64,000 nucleotides of DNA. Source: Candidatus Cloacimonadota bacterium. Its GTDB lineage: Bacteria > Muiribacteriota > UBA6191. The notes below the pieces were generated by a model, which worked only from the letters and a program-made list of their open reading frames with translations, made no database searches and had not been told where the DNA came from. Made by a program: the position numbers and the translations under genes. The stretch covers positions 1-64,000 of the forward strand of contig JACFNL010000005.1 in NCBI GenBank assembly GCA_019454875.1, in the 5' to 3' direction. Positions within the stretch are counted from its first letter, which is position 1; each line of letters opens with the position of its first letter. Positions 16,957 to 25,846 of this stretch are shown here, piece by piece.

Positions 16957-18242
16957 ATATTTATGGTTTTTACAATCTGTTCCGCCTGAATACGAATGTC
17001 TGGGACGGCAATACATTCCCATAGGGATGCACGGCAGACAGGTCCCACAGCATATAGGTTTTCAGATACCCTGCCAAGGGGGTCTGTGAGCAGCCCTATC
17101 CCAGTTGGACTGGCAGTTGCAAGTCCATTTTTGATCAGATTTTGCATCAGTGGGCGGTTGAGACAGGCATGAATATCAGGACCTAGACAGTTAATTATCC
17201 AGTCCACTCTGTATTCATGGATCGCGGTTATTCCCCTTGGTTTCAAGAGTACGGAACATGGATCTTTTCCCTGGATTTTGATGAGCCTGGCAGCTTTGAT
17301 TTTAAGCTGGGTGCTTTCCACCATGGCAGAAACAGTTTGGTGGGCTTCTTCGGCAATGCGGTGACGGTGTGTATCCCAAAAAGGACGCAGGTGTCTAAGA
17401 AAACTCATTTTTTGGGCAGGGCTTAAGCCATACCATAACCTTTGTGTATAAGGCCGTATTGAGTCAAGGATACTTCTCCAGTCTTTATCTGGATGGTTTT
17501 TTATCTCCTTTTTAAATCGCTCAAAGATCCTGATCCAGGACTTGCCAATAAGATCAGACCAGTCTATAAGGGCTGGTGTGTGCAAAGTGTCATGGGTATG
17601 CGGAATAAGACCTCTTCTGGAAAAGGCAATGATTGGTCCCTGATGTTTGGTATGGTGCAGGGTGAGCAATGCATCCACCATAGAAAGAGAGGTTCCAGCG
17701 ATAAGGACTCGATCCTGGCTTTTAATCCGGTTCATGGCCAATGGATCGTAGATGTTTTCAATTATAGAGTCATTGCCGGGGAGGCCAATTTTTGTGAAAG
17801 GTGGGTTGCCGGTTGCCAAAATACAGACTGTACTGAAAAACTTATGGTTATCCTTGGTTACAACCCAAAAACCTTCTTTGGTTCTTAGAAGATTGTGTAC
17901 AGATTTTCTGATGATTTGCAGCCGTTCTGGATACTGATCTATCAATTTCAGAAAACAGTCAATCAGATATTGTTTGAAATGATATCGGGGTGAAAACTGA
18001 GGTACAGTACCAATGTTTGTGCGCACCCATTCATAAAAACCCCCATGTTCAGAATTGCTAAACCCCATCTTTTCGCTGGAAACATTGAGCAGGTGATGGA
18101 TATCTCGACTACTGTAGGCTAGTCCACCGTCGTTTTCTTCCAGTCCAAAAATCTGCACCTGATGGTTTGAATGCAAAAGAAGTTCGTGAGCCAGCACAAT
18201 GCCACTGTAGCCTGTACCAATTATCACAATTTTTTTTGTCAT
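16953..18242 (-). CDS. FAD/NAD(P)-binding protein (COG4529-type)
   Basis: This 429-residue flavoprotein has a Rossmann dinucleotide loop at the N-terminus, KIVIIGTGYSGIVLAHEL (about 4-21). A second nucleotide-binding block, RVLIAGTSLSMVDALLTL (about 178-195), and a C-terminal NCLGPD...GLGLLTDPLGRVSENLYAVGPV segment follow. This order matches the NAD_binding_9 (PF13454) family, whose members are mostly uncharacterised monooxygenase-like enzymes. The downstream transporter starts in its stop (ATGA), and the chemotaxis receptor gene ends 13 bases before its ATG, so the three may form one transcript. Substrate is unknown. Confidence 0.75.
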   Translation of the reverse strand: MTKKIVIIGTGYSGIVLAHELLLHSNHQVQIFGLEENDGGLAYSSRDIHHLLNVSSEKMGFSNSEHGGFYEWVRTNIGTVPQFSPRYHFKQYLIDCFLKLIDQYPERLQIIRKSVHNLLRTKEGFWVVTKDNHKFFSTVCILATGNPPFTKIGLPGNDSIIENIYDPLAMNRIKSQDRVLIAGTSLSMVDALLTLHHTKHQGPIIAFSRRGLIPHTHDTLHTPALIDWSDLIGKSWIRIFERFKKEIKNHPDKDWRSILDSIRPYTQRLWYGLSPAQKMSFLRHLRPFWDTHRHRIAEEAHQTVSAMVESTQLKIKAARLIKIQGKDPCSVLLKPRGITAIHEYRVDWIINCLGPDIHACLNRPLMQNLIKNGLATASPTGIGLLTDPLGRVSENLYAVGPVCRASLWECIAVPDIRIQAEQIVKTINI

Positions 18243-18255
18243 ATTTGTGAGTGAT

Positions 18256-19452
18256 TCAGCTGGAGGTCAGCCGGAAATGAGATAGTTGATTCTGTAAGGC
18301 ATCGGCTCGATTTTGCATATCCTCGGCAGCCCGCGACAGTTCCTCAGCTGTGGCCGTATTTTGCAGGGTAATGGAATTCATCTGTGCCAGGGCATGATCA
18401 ATCTGGGTTGTAGCATGGGCCTGCTGGTTACTCAAATGACGGACCTGATCCGCGACCACTGCAAATCCTTTGCCGTGTTGCCCGGCTCTTGCAGCCTCTA
18501 TGGAAGCGTTTAAAGACAAGAGATTGGTTCTTAAGAGTTTGTCATCTCCAACGATATAGGCTTCTCCACTTTCACCCAGGCCGGTTACCGTTGCAATACT
18601 TCTGCCCAATTTTCCAATGGGGGCCTGCACCAGAACATATCCGTAAAGTTTTTCATTTTCATCGTGGATTTTTGAGGCAAAAAATGCGGCAGGGGCTTCA
18701 TAGGATGGGTAATATGATTCAAAGTCCAAAAAGCGTACAGTGTCATCAGTGGTGGCTCTGACTTTTTGATAACTTTTGGCAAGAACGGAGTTTTTTAAGG
18801 GCCCGTTGACTAAATCTGCTCCAAAATCAATTTCCTTAAAAGTTGTATAGACAATCCGACCCTGGGTATCGACCAGAAAAATGTCATAAAGCTCATACAT
18901 CTCAAGCACCTGAACCATGTAGTGATGCAAAGAGTGGTGAAGGCTATCGTATGCGGTTTTGAACTGCGATTCTGAAAAATTCTGTTTTTGTCCCAGTGGG
19001 TTTGGGTTGTTCACATAATAGCCGTAAATCATGGAGACATGAGTTGCATCCATTTGGGCTACATAGTTTTTAACATCTGTGGTTGTACCTGTCTGTTTAA
19101 GGTATTCACTGGCAAATTCCTTTTCCAGATACTTTAAGACCGAGGCTCGCTGGACAGAATCGGAAATACCGGCCTGATTCAACTCTGTTTTATAATTTGC
19201 TACGGCCCCTGAAAGTTTTGTCAAGGCTTCGATGGTGGTAGGGTTCTCCCCCAAGGGATGCATGATTTGATTTGCCATCGCAAAAAAGTCCTCGATGATG
19301 CGACTGCGGTTCCACAATTGCAAAGACAGGTTTTCTTCAATTGCTTCAATGGTGGAGTGTTTCATCTCATTTCTAGCAAAAGTTGCAAAGATCATCAAAG
19401 GGATTAGGCAGATAGCGAGCAGGCTGATTAGTAGTTTTCTGGAGAATTTCAT
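18256..19452 (-). pseudogene. Methyl-accepting chemotaxis protein with internal in-frame deletions
   Basis: The 398-residue frame is intact, but the domain order is not. There is one N-terminal membrane segment (about 7-26) and a large periplasmic sensor (about 30-305, ending [20 protein letters not shown]). The text then jumps at residue 310 straight into the cytoplasmic hairpin tip ([14 protein letters not shown]...[10 protein letters not shown]). The second membrane helix, HAMP and first methylation helix are missing. A second jump near residues 341-345 removes the middle of the return helix. With no second membrane helix the tip would lie in the periplasm. TATAAT lies seven bases before the ATG. 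It is probably a non-functional deletion derivative, or a decoy sensor. Confidence 0.75.
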
Positions 19453-19459
19453 AATCAGG

Positions 19460-19465
19460 ATTATA
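19460..19465 (-). promoter_or_regulatory. -10 element of the chemotaxis-receptor gene
   Basis: On the minus strand, TATAAT (19465-19460) lies seven bases before the ATG at 19452, with no SD and no clear -35. The position implies a leaderless or nearly leaderless message. Confidence 0.4.
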
Positions 19466-19543
19466 ACATTGAGACCATTTGATTTGCTGGTCCATCATAG
19501 TTCATTTGAATGGGGGCAATTGAAAATGTGATTCAATTGGCCC

Positions 19544-21556
19544 ATGAATTTTGCCTTTCGCCTTTTAGGATTGATTTGTCTGGTTTTTGCCGGATTTGGG
19601 GAAACCAACAACTTTGTGAGCACAGAGTACAGTAAAGCCACATTGTCTTCGGAGGTCGGCAGTCTAAGACCTGATCAGGAATTTCGTCTGCTGTTGAGCC
19701 TGAAACACCGGGAGAAGTGGCATTCATACTGGTTAAATCCTGGGGACTCCGGAATGCCAACTACCGCAAACTGGTCTTTGCCCGAAGGTTTTTCTGTCAT
19801 TTCCGAAGAGTTTCCAACTCCTGAAACAATAGCTGCAGGCCCTCTGGTAAATTTTGGTTATGATACTTCTGTTCAGATTCTTTATACCTTAAAAGCCCCA
19901 ACAAATTTAAATGAATTGAATGTTGTTAAGGCGCGGTTTGACTGGCTGGTTTGTGACGATATATGTATTCCTGAGTCTGTTGATTTGTCCTTGACTCTGA
20001 CTAAGGGAGATGGTGCGTTACAGGAGTCTTTAGCGAACCAATTCCAGAGTGCAAAGCAAATGATCCCACATCAGAAACTGGAGTCAGATTTTTACATTCA
20101 GAATGGCATTTTGAATCTGGAAATACATTCCCAAAAACTGGCTGATGGTCCTGTCTATTTTTTCCCGCTTGAGCCCTTGTGGATAGAGCCTTCGACCCCA
20201 CAGGAATGGAAGCGTTTTACAGAGGGGCTTTCTGGAAGAATTGCACTTGTTGATCAACCACCTTCTGTTATTGAGGGAGTGTTGCGGGTTGGTGATCGGG
20301 GTTATTTGATTCAAGGGCCTATATCAAGCAGTCCTGAATCAGAAAATAAAGAAGTTCTGGGGTTAGGGATGGCCCTGCTTCTGGCCTTTGTGGGCGGGAT
20401 TATCTTAAACCTCATGCCCTGTGTGTTGCCCATTTTGTTTTTGAAGGCCTGGAGTCTGGCCCGAACCCAGGAAATGACTCAGAATGCAGCCCGAAAAGAA
20501 GGGGTTTTATATAGTCTGGGAATTGTACTTAGCTTTTTATTGATAGCTGGTGTTTTACTGATTCTTAAAACCAAGGGAGAGGAACTGGGCTGGGGATTTC
20601 AGTTGCAGGTCCCAGGATTTGTCTTTTTTATGGCCATTTTAATGTTTGTAATTGGACTTAACCTGATTGGCTGGTTTGAGTTACCAGTGCTGATGGGGGA
20701 GAAAAATCAGGAGCTGGCCCAGTCCGATTCCCCTGTGGCCAGTTTTATGACCGGGGTACTTGCAACTTTCGTGGCAACCCCATGTTCCGGGCCATTTATG
20801 GCGGCAGCCATTGGATTTGCTTTATCCCAGAATGCTGTAGCAGCTTTGCTGATTTTTGGTTTTCTTGGTCTTGGCCTCGCCAGTCCTTATCTTTTGATAT
20901 GCTGGTTTCCCGGTTTGCGAAGCCGCTTACCCAAACCTGGGAAATGGATGGAGAATCTAAGACAGCTTCTTGGGTTTCCCATGTTTTTCACTACGGCCTG
21001 GCTTTTATGGGTACTGACTTTGCAAACTGATGATCAGACCCTTTTGTACTCCATGTTTTATTTGGTGTTTATCAGCTTTTGTCTTTGGTGGATTCATAAA
21101 GCGGATCAGAAAAGTCGGGTCTATCGCTTTGGGCTTACTGTGATTTTACTGATAGCTTGTGTATTTCTGGCACTTGCGATCCCGGGGCTTAAGGACAGAG
21201 AAGCCACAAAAAAGGCAGATTGGCAGGAGTTTTCCGAAACAAAAATTCAAGAGTATTTAAGTCAGGGTAAACCGGTATTTGTAGATGTGACAGCAAGCTG
21301 GTGTATATCCTGTATGGTGAATGAACGGGTTGTGTTGGATACAGAATCTGTTCAGGAAATTTTTTTACAAAATGAAGTTCAGCTTTTAAAGGCTGACTGG
21401 ACCAAAAAAGATGCCGTGATTGCGAGGTACTTGCAGTCATTTGGTCGGGAGGGGGTACCTCTTTATGTTCTCTATCGGCCTGACGGTACCAAAGAGATTT
21501 TACCCCAGATATTAACAGAAGGTATAATTCGGGAGTCTTTGGACTCTCTTAAATAA
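19544..21556 (+). CDS. dsbD: Thiol:disulfide interchange protein, DsbD/ScsB type
   Basis: This 670-residue inner-membrane reductant conduit has a signal (about 1-20) and a periplasmic N-terminal domain with the C137-DDI-C141 pair. The eight-helix transmembrane domain carries C293 (MPCVLPIL) and C414 (ATPCSGPF). A C-terminal thioredoxin domain has W-C587-IS-C590. All three cysteine pairs needed to pass electrons from cytoplasmic thioredoxin to periplasmic partners are present. The N-terminal domain with YSKATLSSEV and WHSYWLNPGDSG resembles the ScsB/DipZ-like copper-tolerance branch rather than E. coli DsbD. It is followed 11 bases later by a thioredoxin-fold protein, a likely client. A weak -10, TTCAAT, lies six bases before the ATG. 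Confidence 0.9.
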   Translation: MNFAFRLLGLICLVFAGFGETNNFVSTEYSKATLSSEVGSLRPDQEFRLLLSLKHREKWHSYWLNPGDSGMPTTANWSLPEGFSVISEEFPTPETIAAGPLVNFGYDTSVQILYTLKAPTNLNELNVVKARFDWLVCDDICIPESVDLSLTLTKGDGALQESLANQFQSAKQMIPHQKLESDFYIQNGILNLEIHSQKLADGPVYFFPLEPLWIEPSTPQEWKRFTEGLSGRIALVDQPPSVIEGVLRVGDRGYLIQGPISSSPESENKEVLGLGMALLLAFVGGIILNLMPCVLPILFLKAWSLARTQEMTQNAARKEGVLYSLGIVLSFLLIAGVLLILKTKGEELGWGFQLQVPGFVFFMAILMFVIGLNLIGWFELPVLMGEKNQELAQSDSPVASFMTGVLATFVATPCSGPFMAAAIGFALSQNAVAALLIFGFLGLGLASPYLLICWFPGLRSRLPKPGKWMENLRQLLGFPMFFTTAWLLWVLTLQTDDQTLLYSMFYLVFISFCLWWIHKADQKSRVYRFGLTVILLIACVFLALAIPGLKDREATKKADWQEFSETKIQEYLSQGKPVFVDVTASWCISCMVNERVVLDTESVQEIFLQNEVQLLKADWTKKDAVIARYLQSFGREGVPLYVLYRPDGTKEILPQILTEGIIRESLDSLK

Positions 21557-21567
21557 GGAGATCTTAT

Positions 21568-22194
21568 ATGAGTTTGTGGAAAAAAATTGCCGTTTCAATA
21601 ATGGCTGTGAGTGTAGTTGCTGGTATTGCTGTGGCTTCAGCAAAATTGCCATCAGGGCCAGCTTTGAATGAAATGGCCCCTGATTTTGAAGCGGTAGACA
21701 GCAATGGAGTAAAACATAAGCTGTCTGATTATCGCGGTAAAATTGTTGTTTTGGAATGGAAAAACCATGAGTGCCCATTTGTAGTCAAACACTACAGCGA
21801 AGGCAATATGCAGTCTTTGCAGAAGTATGCCCGTGATAATGGGGCTGTGTGGTTATCTGTGGTGTCCTCTGCTCCAGGAAAGCAGGGATATCTAAGTAAT
21901 GAGGATGCCAATGCCCTGATGAAAAAAGAAAAGTCCAATGCTAATGCCGTATTACAGGATGTAACCGGTAAGGTTGGTCGTCTGTATGCAGCCAAGGTAA
22001 CTCCCCATATGTTTATCATTGATAAAGAGGGGAAACTGGTTTATGACGGAGGCATTGACGATAAGCGATCCGCCAATCCCAAAGATATTGCCACTTCTCG
22101 TCCTTATGTAAAAGAAAATCTGGGATTATTGTTTGCCGGTAAAGCAGTAACCGAGCAAAAAACCACACCTTATGGATGTGGGGTAAAATACTAG
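21568..22194 (+). CDS. Exported thioredoxin-fold (AhpC/TSA-like) protein
   Basis: This 208-residue protein has a signal peptide (about 1-24, ending VAVASA) and a redoxin domain (APDFEAVDSNGVKHKLSDYRGK). The active segment is EWKNHECPFVVKHY, where a single Cys replaces the CxxC of thioredoxins, as in peroxiredoxin-like proteins. The end, TPYGCGVKY, provides a conserved second Cys that could act as resolving residue. It is in an operon with dsbD (11-base gap, SD AAGGAG), which would keep it reduced in the periplasm. Peroxide reduction is the likely role but is not proven by sequence. Confidence 0.8.
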   Translation: MSLWKKIAVSIMAVSVVAGIAVASAKLPSGPALNEMAPDFEAVDSNGVKHKLSDYRGKIVVLEWKNHECPFVVKHYSEGNMQSLQKYARDNGAVWLSVVSSAPGKQGYLSNEDANALMKKEKSNANAVLQDVTGKVGRLYAAKVTPHMFIIDKEGKLVYDGGIDDKRSANPKDIATSRPYVKENLGLLFAGKAVTEQKTTPYGCGVKY

Positions 22195-22204
22195 GTTTTT
22201 TAAT

Positions 22205-22234
22205 GTACCCCGTCTGAATTTTTGGGCGGGGTGC
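22205..22234. terminator. Hairpin between convergent genes
   Basis: GTACCCCGTCT (22205-22215) pairs with GGGCGGGGTGC (22224-22234), up to 11 pairs including wobbles, around an eight-base loop. It fills the gap between the redoxin gene and the convergent secretin gene. A T-run precedes rather than follows it on the plus strand, so it is not a canonical intrinsic terminator, but its place fits a shared end signal. Confidence 0.45.
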
Positions 22235-24028
22235 TTAAGGGGTTTTCAGCTTCAGCTCCACCTTAATACTGAATTTTTCTCTGGGCTTGTACCAGCGGTA
22301 AAGGGGCCTTTCTTTATCTACTAGCCTTGCCATCTCAGGAATATTTGAGGACATCAGTTCAACCCCATCCCCTAGCCAGACATCATAGGTAGTATCTAAA
22401 GTATTGCTACTGTTAAGTTTAAAAACCTTATCTCTTTGCATTTCTACCAGCCATTCTTTCTGAAGTGGCCCGGCATATAGAAGATCCAAGGTTTCCCCTG
22501 GCTGTAAAGGAGTGGGTAGAATTACCTCAAAACTTCGGCTGATTTTGCCAGATGGGCCGCGCTTCATGATTGCCGGAAGTCTTTTGGAGAAATCACCATC
22601 ATAAAACTTCCAGCTTCTGGAAAGAGTTCCGTCGGAAATGACAAATTTTTTCATGGGAAGAGTATCCACATTGCGAATTTTGACATTCAACTTCAAATCA
22701 ACCTCAAGTGCATTTTCTCTTATCACCAGATCAATTCGTGCAGACAGTTGTTCTGTACGGCTTTTTACATCGGAGTCAATAATATTGGCCCCGCTACTTT
22801 TATGTACCAGATCGCCTCGGGAAACTTTGGCAATTTGATCTCTGTCCTGTAGTTCACCAATCCAAACGGAATCAGATACAGAGCCAAGGATGGTGACATA
22901 GGCTAATGATTCGTAATCCTGTCCAATCCATTGGTTGGTTCCTTCACGAATCAAATCTTCCAAATGCCGGGCCAATAAAAAGACTGAACCTGGTTTTACC
23001 GTATCTGGATTAGGGACATCAATCCAGACCCGACCCTGTTCAGCTATGACTTTGACAATCTTGCCAACTGCCTGTGTTCTGTCAGCCTCATGTTTTCTGT
23101 ACTCCTCATTTTTGGTGAAATAAGGTTTTATGAGTTCGGATGAAGCTATGTCGTCCCTTTCTCTTTGGGTCGCCCTTTCTGCATCCAGATTATCCCTTAG
23201 AATATGGGGAGTCAGAAAGATCATGAGCTCTGTTTTTGTTTTGTCTCTGGTTCGGCGTTGAAAAACCTCTTTTAGAAGGGGGATTTGCGAAAGAATGGGA
23301 ATTTTACTGATGCCCTCAACATCTGTTTCCGAGATCAGCCCACCGATAATAAGTGTGTGATTGTCTTTGACCAGTACATTTGTTCGAACCATTCTCTCAG
23401 AATAGATTGGGGAGTTCAGGGCATTTCTATCAAAACCGACAATTTCCTGAATGACCTGCCTGATACCAAGATCCACAAAATTATCACGATTGATACGGGG
23501 GGTTACCTCAAGAGTCACTCCAATGTCGATGTAATCTACCGATGAATTCACAACCCCATCAGCATTAGTGGTCTTAAGGACTGGATTTCTTTGTGTGGCC
23601 TTAAATTCGGCTGGTTTATTGTTAGCAGTCAGAATTTTGGGCCGCGAGACTACACTGATACGGTTTTTCTGGCTCAGGGAGCTAAGAAAAAATTCAAAGT
23701 CAGCTGGATTCAGGATAGATACTTTTAGTCCTTCCAGTGCCTGTCGAGCCTGATTAGGCAAAACGCCCATATTGCCAAAATTGGCCGTAGCCTCGTTTTG
23801 TACATTCTGACCACCAGCACCCTGTCCGGTAAAATTCCATTCTAATCCCAGGGAGTCATCCTCATTAAGACTGATTTCTGAGATTAAAACCTCAACCAGC
23901 ACCTGAGGAGTGCGTGTATCCAGTTCGCGAATTACTTCCACGGCCTTTTCCACCAAGGCAGCCGGGCCATCAAGTACAATTGTGTTTGAAGCTGGATCAG
24001 AGACAACCTTTAAGTATTCACGGTGCAT
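22235..24028 (-). CDS. Secretin (GspD/PilQ-type) C-terminal part with extra C-domain
   Basis: This 597-residue frame starts at an ATG inside the stop region of the upstream frame. It opens with one N1/KH-like domain (VVSDPASNTIVLDGPAALVEKAVEVIRELD, about 7-37) and then the secretin barrel domain: VLVEVLISEISL, the RVVSRPKI-like SVVSRPKILTANNKPAEF, TLEVTPRI, and the gate-proximal IPILSQIPLLKEVFQRR with FLTPHIL (about 250-290). About 300 more residues follow that are not part of ordinary secretins; they are beta-rich and end in ELKLKTP. No other type II, III or IV pilus genes are nearby, so this is an orphan. Together with 24018-24353 it may be one gene broken by a frameshift. Confidence 0.8.
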   Translation of the reverse strand: MHREYLKVVSDPASNTIVLDGPAALVEKAVEVIRELDTRTPQVLVEVLISEISLNEDDSLGLEWNFTGQGAGGQNVQNEATANFGNMGVLPNQARQALEGLKVSILNPADFEFFLSSLSQKNRISVVSRPKILTANNKPAEFKATQRNPVLKTTNADGVVNSSVDYIDIGVTLEVTPRINRDNFVDLGIRQVIQEIVGFDRNALNSPIYSERMVRTNVLVKDNHTLIIGGLISETDVEGISKIPILSQIPLLKEVFQRRTRDKTKTELMIFLTPHILRDNLDAERATQRERDDIASSELIKPYFTKNEEYRKHEADRTQAVGKIVKVIAEQGRVWIDVPNPDTVKPGSVFLLARHLEDLIREGTNQWIGQDYESLAYVTILGSVSDSVWIGELQDRDQIAKVSRGDLVHKSSGANIIDSDVKSRTEQLSARIDLVIRENALEVDLKLNVKIRNVDTLPMKKFVISDGTLSRSWKFYDGDFSKRLPAIMKRGPSGKISRSFEVILPTPLQPGETLDLLYAGPLQKEWLVEMQRDKVFKLNSSNTLDTTYDVWLGDGVELMSSNIPEMARLVDKERPLYRWYKPREKFSIKVELKLKTP

Positions 24029-24353
24029 AAAAACTGCGGTTTATAATTTTTAAGAGAGATTGTTTTTGCCTGCCATCCAGTTGTCCTAAAATTTTGACAA
24101 ATTCTTCCGTTTTAGAACCATCCCCAAGTCTGAAATAGACTCGATCTGGTGTAGGTGATTCTATGAGATCCTCCATAAGATGAATCTTTAAATCGGGGCG
24201 GGATTCAAGAATGCGTTTGAGCATCAAAAGTTCGGTTGATTCAATTGGTTTTAAAAACCGGTATTGCCCGAGGTTTGTGCCCTCAAATTGTTGCCAGACA
24301 CCTGTGGCAAAGGAGGGGATGATTAAAAGGATCCATAGAAGAACATAGCGCAT
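24018..24353 (-). CDS. Exported N-terminal piece of the split secretin
   Basis: This frame encodes 111 residues from the ATG at 24353, chosen because a clean signal peptide (MRYVLLWILLIIPSFATG) follows. The next part, LMLKRILESRPDLKIHLMEDL and FVKILGQLDGRQKQSLLKIINRSFYAP, is predicted mixed alpha/beta and would sit where secretins carry their N0/N1 domains. It overlaps the main secretin frame by 11 bases in the +1 register. The main frame lacks its own signal peptide and so cannot reach the outer membrane alone, which supports a broken or recoded single gene. Separate genes with translational coupling are the alternative. Confidence 0.6.
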   Translation of the reverse strand: MRYVLLWILLIIPSFATGVWQQFEGTNLGQYRFLKPIESTELLMLKRILESRPDLKIHLMEDLIESPTPDRVYFRLGDGSKTEEFVKILGQLDGRQKQSLLKIINRSFYAP

Positions 24354-24382
24354 GAGTAGGCATGCTATCAGAATTGTTCCTG

Positions 24383-24411
24383 TTGCCAAACGGTTTTGGA
24401 TCCAATAGACT
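24383..24411 (+). promoter_or_regulatory. Promoter of mdh
   Basis: TTGCCA (24383-24388), 17 bases, TAGACT (24406-24411). The predicted start near 24418 gives a leader of about 32 bases carrying an AAAGG SD before the ATG at 24450. Confidence 0.6.
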
Positions 24412-24449
24412 GGCGAAGTCATTCATTTCAGGTACGAAAGGTTGGATTT

Positions 24450-25430
24450 ATGAAAGCTCCTGTTCGTGTTGCGGTCACAGGTGCCGCTGGTCAGATTGGA
24501 TATGCTCTTTTGTTTCGTATTGCATCGGGGGATATGCTAGGTAAGGATCAACCGGTGATTCTGCATTTGCTAGAGGTTACCCCGGCCTTAAACGCCCTAA
24601 ACGGTGTGGTTATGGAATTGAATGATTGTGCTTTTCCTCTGCTTCATGGGGTGGTTACTACAGATGATCCCAATGTGGCATTTAAGAATGTGGAATATGC
24701 CCTTTTGGTTGGGGCCAGACCCCGTGGCCCAGGTATGGAAAGAAAAGATCTTCTGGAAGCCAACGGAGCAATTTTTTCTCCTCAAGGCAAAGCCCTAAAC
24801 GCTCACGCGAGCCGTAATGTAAAGGTGCTTGTTGTAGGTAATCCTGCCAACACCAATGCCCTGATTGCCCAGAAAAATGCTCCCGATCTGGATCCTTCCT
24901 GTTTCACTGCCATGATGCGTCTTGATCACAACCGGGCTATGAGTCAGCTGGCCGAAAAAACCGGGGTTTTGACTACAGCGATTGAAAAAGTGATTATCTG
25001 GGGCAATCACAGCTCCACCCAGTATCCTGATCTCCACCATGCAAAAATCAATGGTGAGGCAGCTATGCAAAGGGTAGACAAAACCTGGTACGAGGGTACC
25101 TTTATCCCAGCCGTTCAGAAACGGGGAGCTGCAATTATTGCCGCCCGTGGTGCATCTTCTGCTGCCTCAGCCGCCTCAGCCGCCATTGATCACATGCGCT
25201 CCTGGGCCTTAGGCACCAAAGAGGGTGAATGGGTGACTATGGGAATTCCTTCTGATGGCTCTTACGGCATTGAAAAAGGCCTGATTTATGGCTACCCAGT
25301 AACTTGCAGCAATGGAAAATATTCTATTGTTCAGGGCCTGGAACTCAATGAGTTCTCCAAACAGAAAATGATGGAAACTCAAAAGGAACTTCAGGAAGAG
25401 CGAGCTGGAGTTCAGCATTTGTTTTTGTAA
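24450..25430 (+). CDS. mdh: Malate dehydrogenase
   Basis: This 326-residue NAD-dependent enzyme of the TCA cycle interconverts malate and oxaloacetate in the cytoplasm. Features are the [23 protein letters not shown] dinucleotide loop (about 5-27), [18 protein letters not shown] (substrate-loop arginines, about 90-107), [12 protein letters not shown] (about 129-140), MRLDHNRA (about 156-163) and the catalytic His in [12 protein letters not shown] (about 187-198). It belongs to the proteobacterial/cytosolic-like MDH group. The start was chosen at 24450 because it has an SD-like AAAGG and an immediate Rossmann strand; an earlier in-frame start 18 codons upstream lies in the promoter. It is monocistronic, followed by a large hairpin. 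Confidence 0.95.
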   Translation: MKAPVRVAVTGAAGQIGYALLFRIASGDMLGKDQPVILHLLEVTPALNALNGVVMELNDCAFPLLHGVVTTDDPNVAFKNVEYALLVGARPRGPGMERKDLLEANGAIFSPQGKALNAHASRNVKVLVVGNPANTNALIAQKNAPDLDPSCFTAMMRLDHNRAMSQLAEKTGVLTTAIEKVIIWGNHSSTQYPDLHHAKINGEAAMQRVDKTWYEGTFIPAVQKRGAAIIAARGASSAASAASAAIDHMRSWALGTKEGEWVTMGIPSDGSYGIEKGLIYGYPVTCSNGKYSIVQGLELNEFSKQKMMETQKELQEERAGVQHLFL

Positions 25431-25442
25431 AGATAAATACCC

Positions 25443-25497
25443 CTTAGGTAGGCAATTGCCGCAATATCTGAATGATTTGCGGCAATTGGCCCCTAAG
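25443..25497. other. Long stem-loop between mdh and the nucleotidyltransferase
   Basis: CTTAGG (25443-25448) plus CAATTGCCGCAA (25453-25464) pairs perfectly with TTGCGGCAATTG (25477-25488) plus CCTAAG (25492-25497), with a small internal loop and a 12-base apical loop. GGCAATTGCC inside it is itself a 10-bp palindrome. There is no T-run, so it may stabilise mdh RNA, bind a regulator, or mark the edge of the inserted island. Confidence 0.65.
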
Positions 25498-25513
25498 ATT
25501 CAGGCCGTGTTTG

Positions 25514-25846
25514 ATGCAGCCACTTGATTTGTCTAATCTTCATCTCCCGCCTCAATACCTAAGTATTCTAAAAATACTGCTTAAAAAGCATGTGCCCGAG
25601 GCTACAGTCTGGGCCTATGGAAGTCGTGTGACTGGTGGTTGCCATGAGGGCAGTGATCTTGATCTTGTTTTGCGTCATCCATCAGATTTAACCAGGACTG
25701 TTGAAGGTTTTGAAAATCTCCAAATAGCCTTACAGGAAAGCTGCATTCCTGTACTTATTGAGGTTCATCTCTGGTCAAACTGGCCTCAGTCTTTTTATCA
25801 AAACATTGAAGCAGCATATGTGGTTTTGCAGGAGAGGGAAGTATGA
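25514..25846 (+). CDS. Minimal nucleotidyltransferase (MNT/Pol-beta fold)
   Basis: This 110-residue protein has the Pol-beta-type core WAYGSRVTGGCHEGSDLDLVLR (about 35-56), the GSxxxG...SDxDL motif with two metal-binding Asp, and a third acidic residue expected in VLIEVHLW. It matches the antitoxin-like MNT proteins that act with HEPN partners, but no HEPN gene is adjacent. The ATG at 25514 was preferred over an upstream frame opening because the mdh hairpin occupies that space. Its stop overlaps the hsdM start as ATGA, so it was once coupled to a type I R-M operon. Confidence 0.8.
   Translation: MQPLDLSNLHLPPQYLSILKILLKKHVPEATVWAYGSRVTGGCHEGSDLDLVLRHPSDLTRTVEGFENLQIALQESCIPVLIEVHLWSNWPQSFYQNIEAAYVVLQEREV

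Noticed and set aside
24018-24028. Programmed -1 frameshift at the TTTTT run in the secretin
   Set aside because: The second frame is +1 relative to the first, so a -1 slip would not join them; a mutation or coupled start is simpler.
25514-25846. Nucleotidyltransferase as the cyclase partner of the TIR-like protein (CBASS/Pycsar)
   Set aside because: At 110 residues it has only the minimal MNT core, lacks the CD-NTase C-terminal domain, and is on the opposite strand, fused to an hsdM stump.
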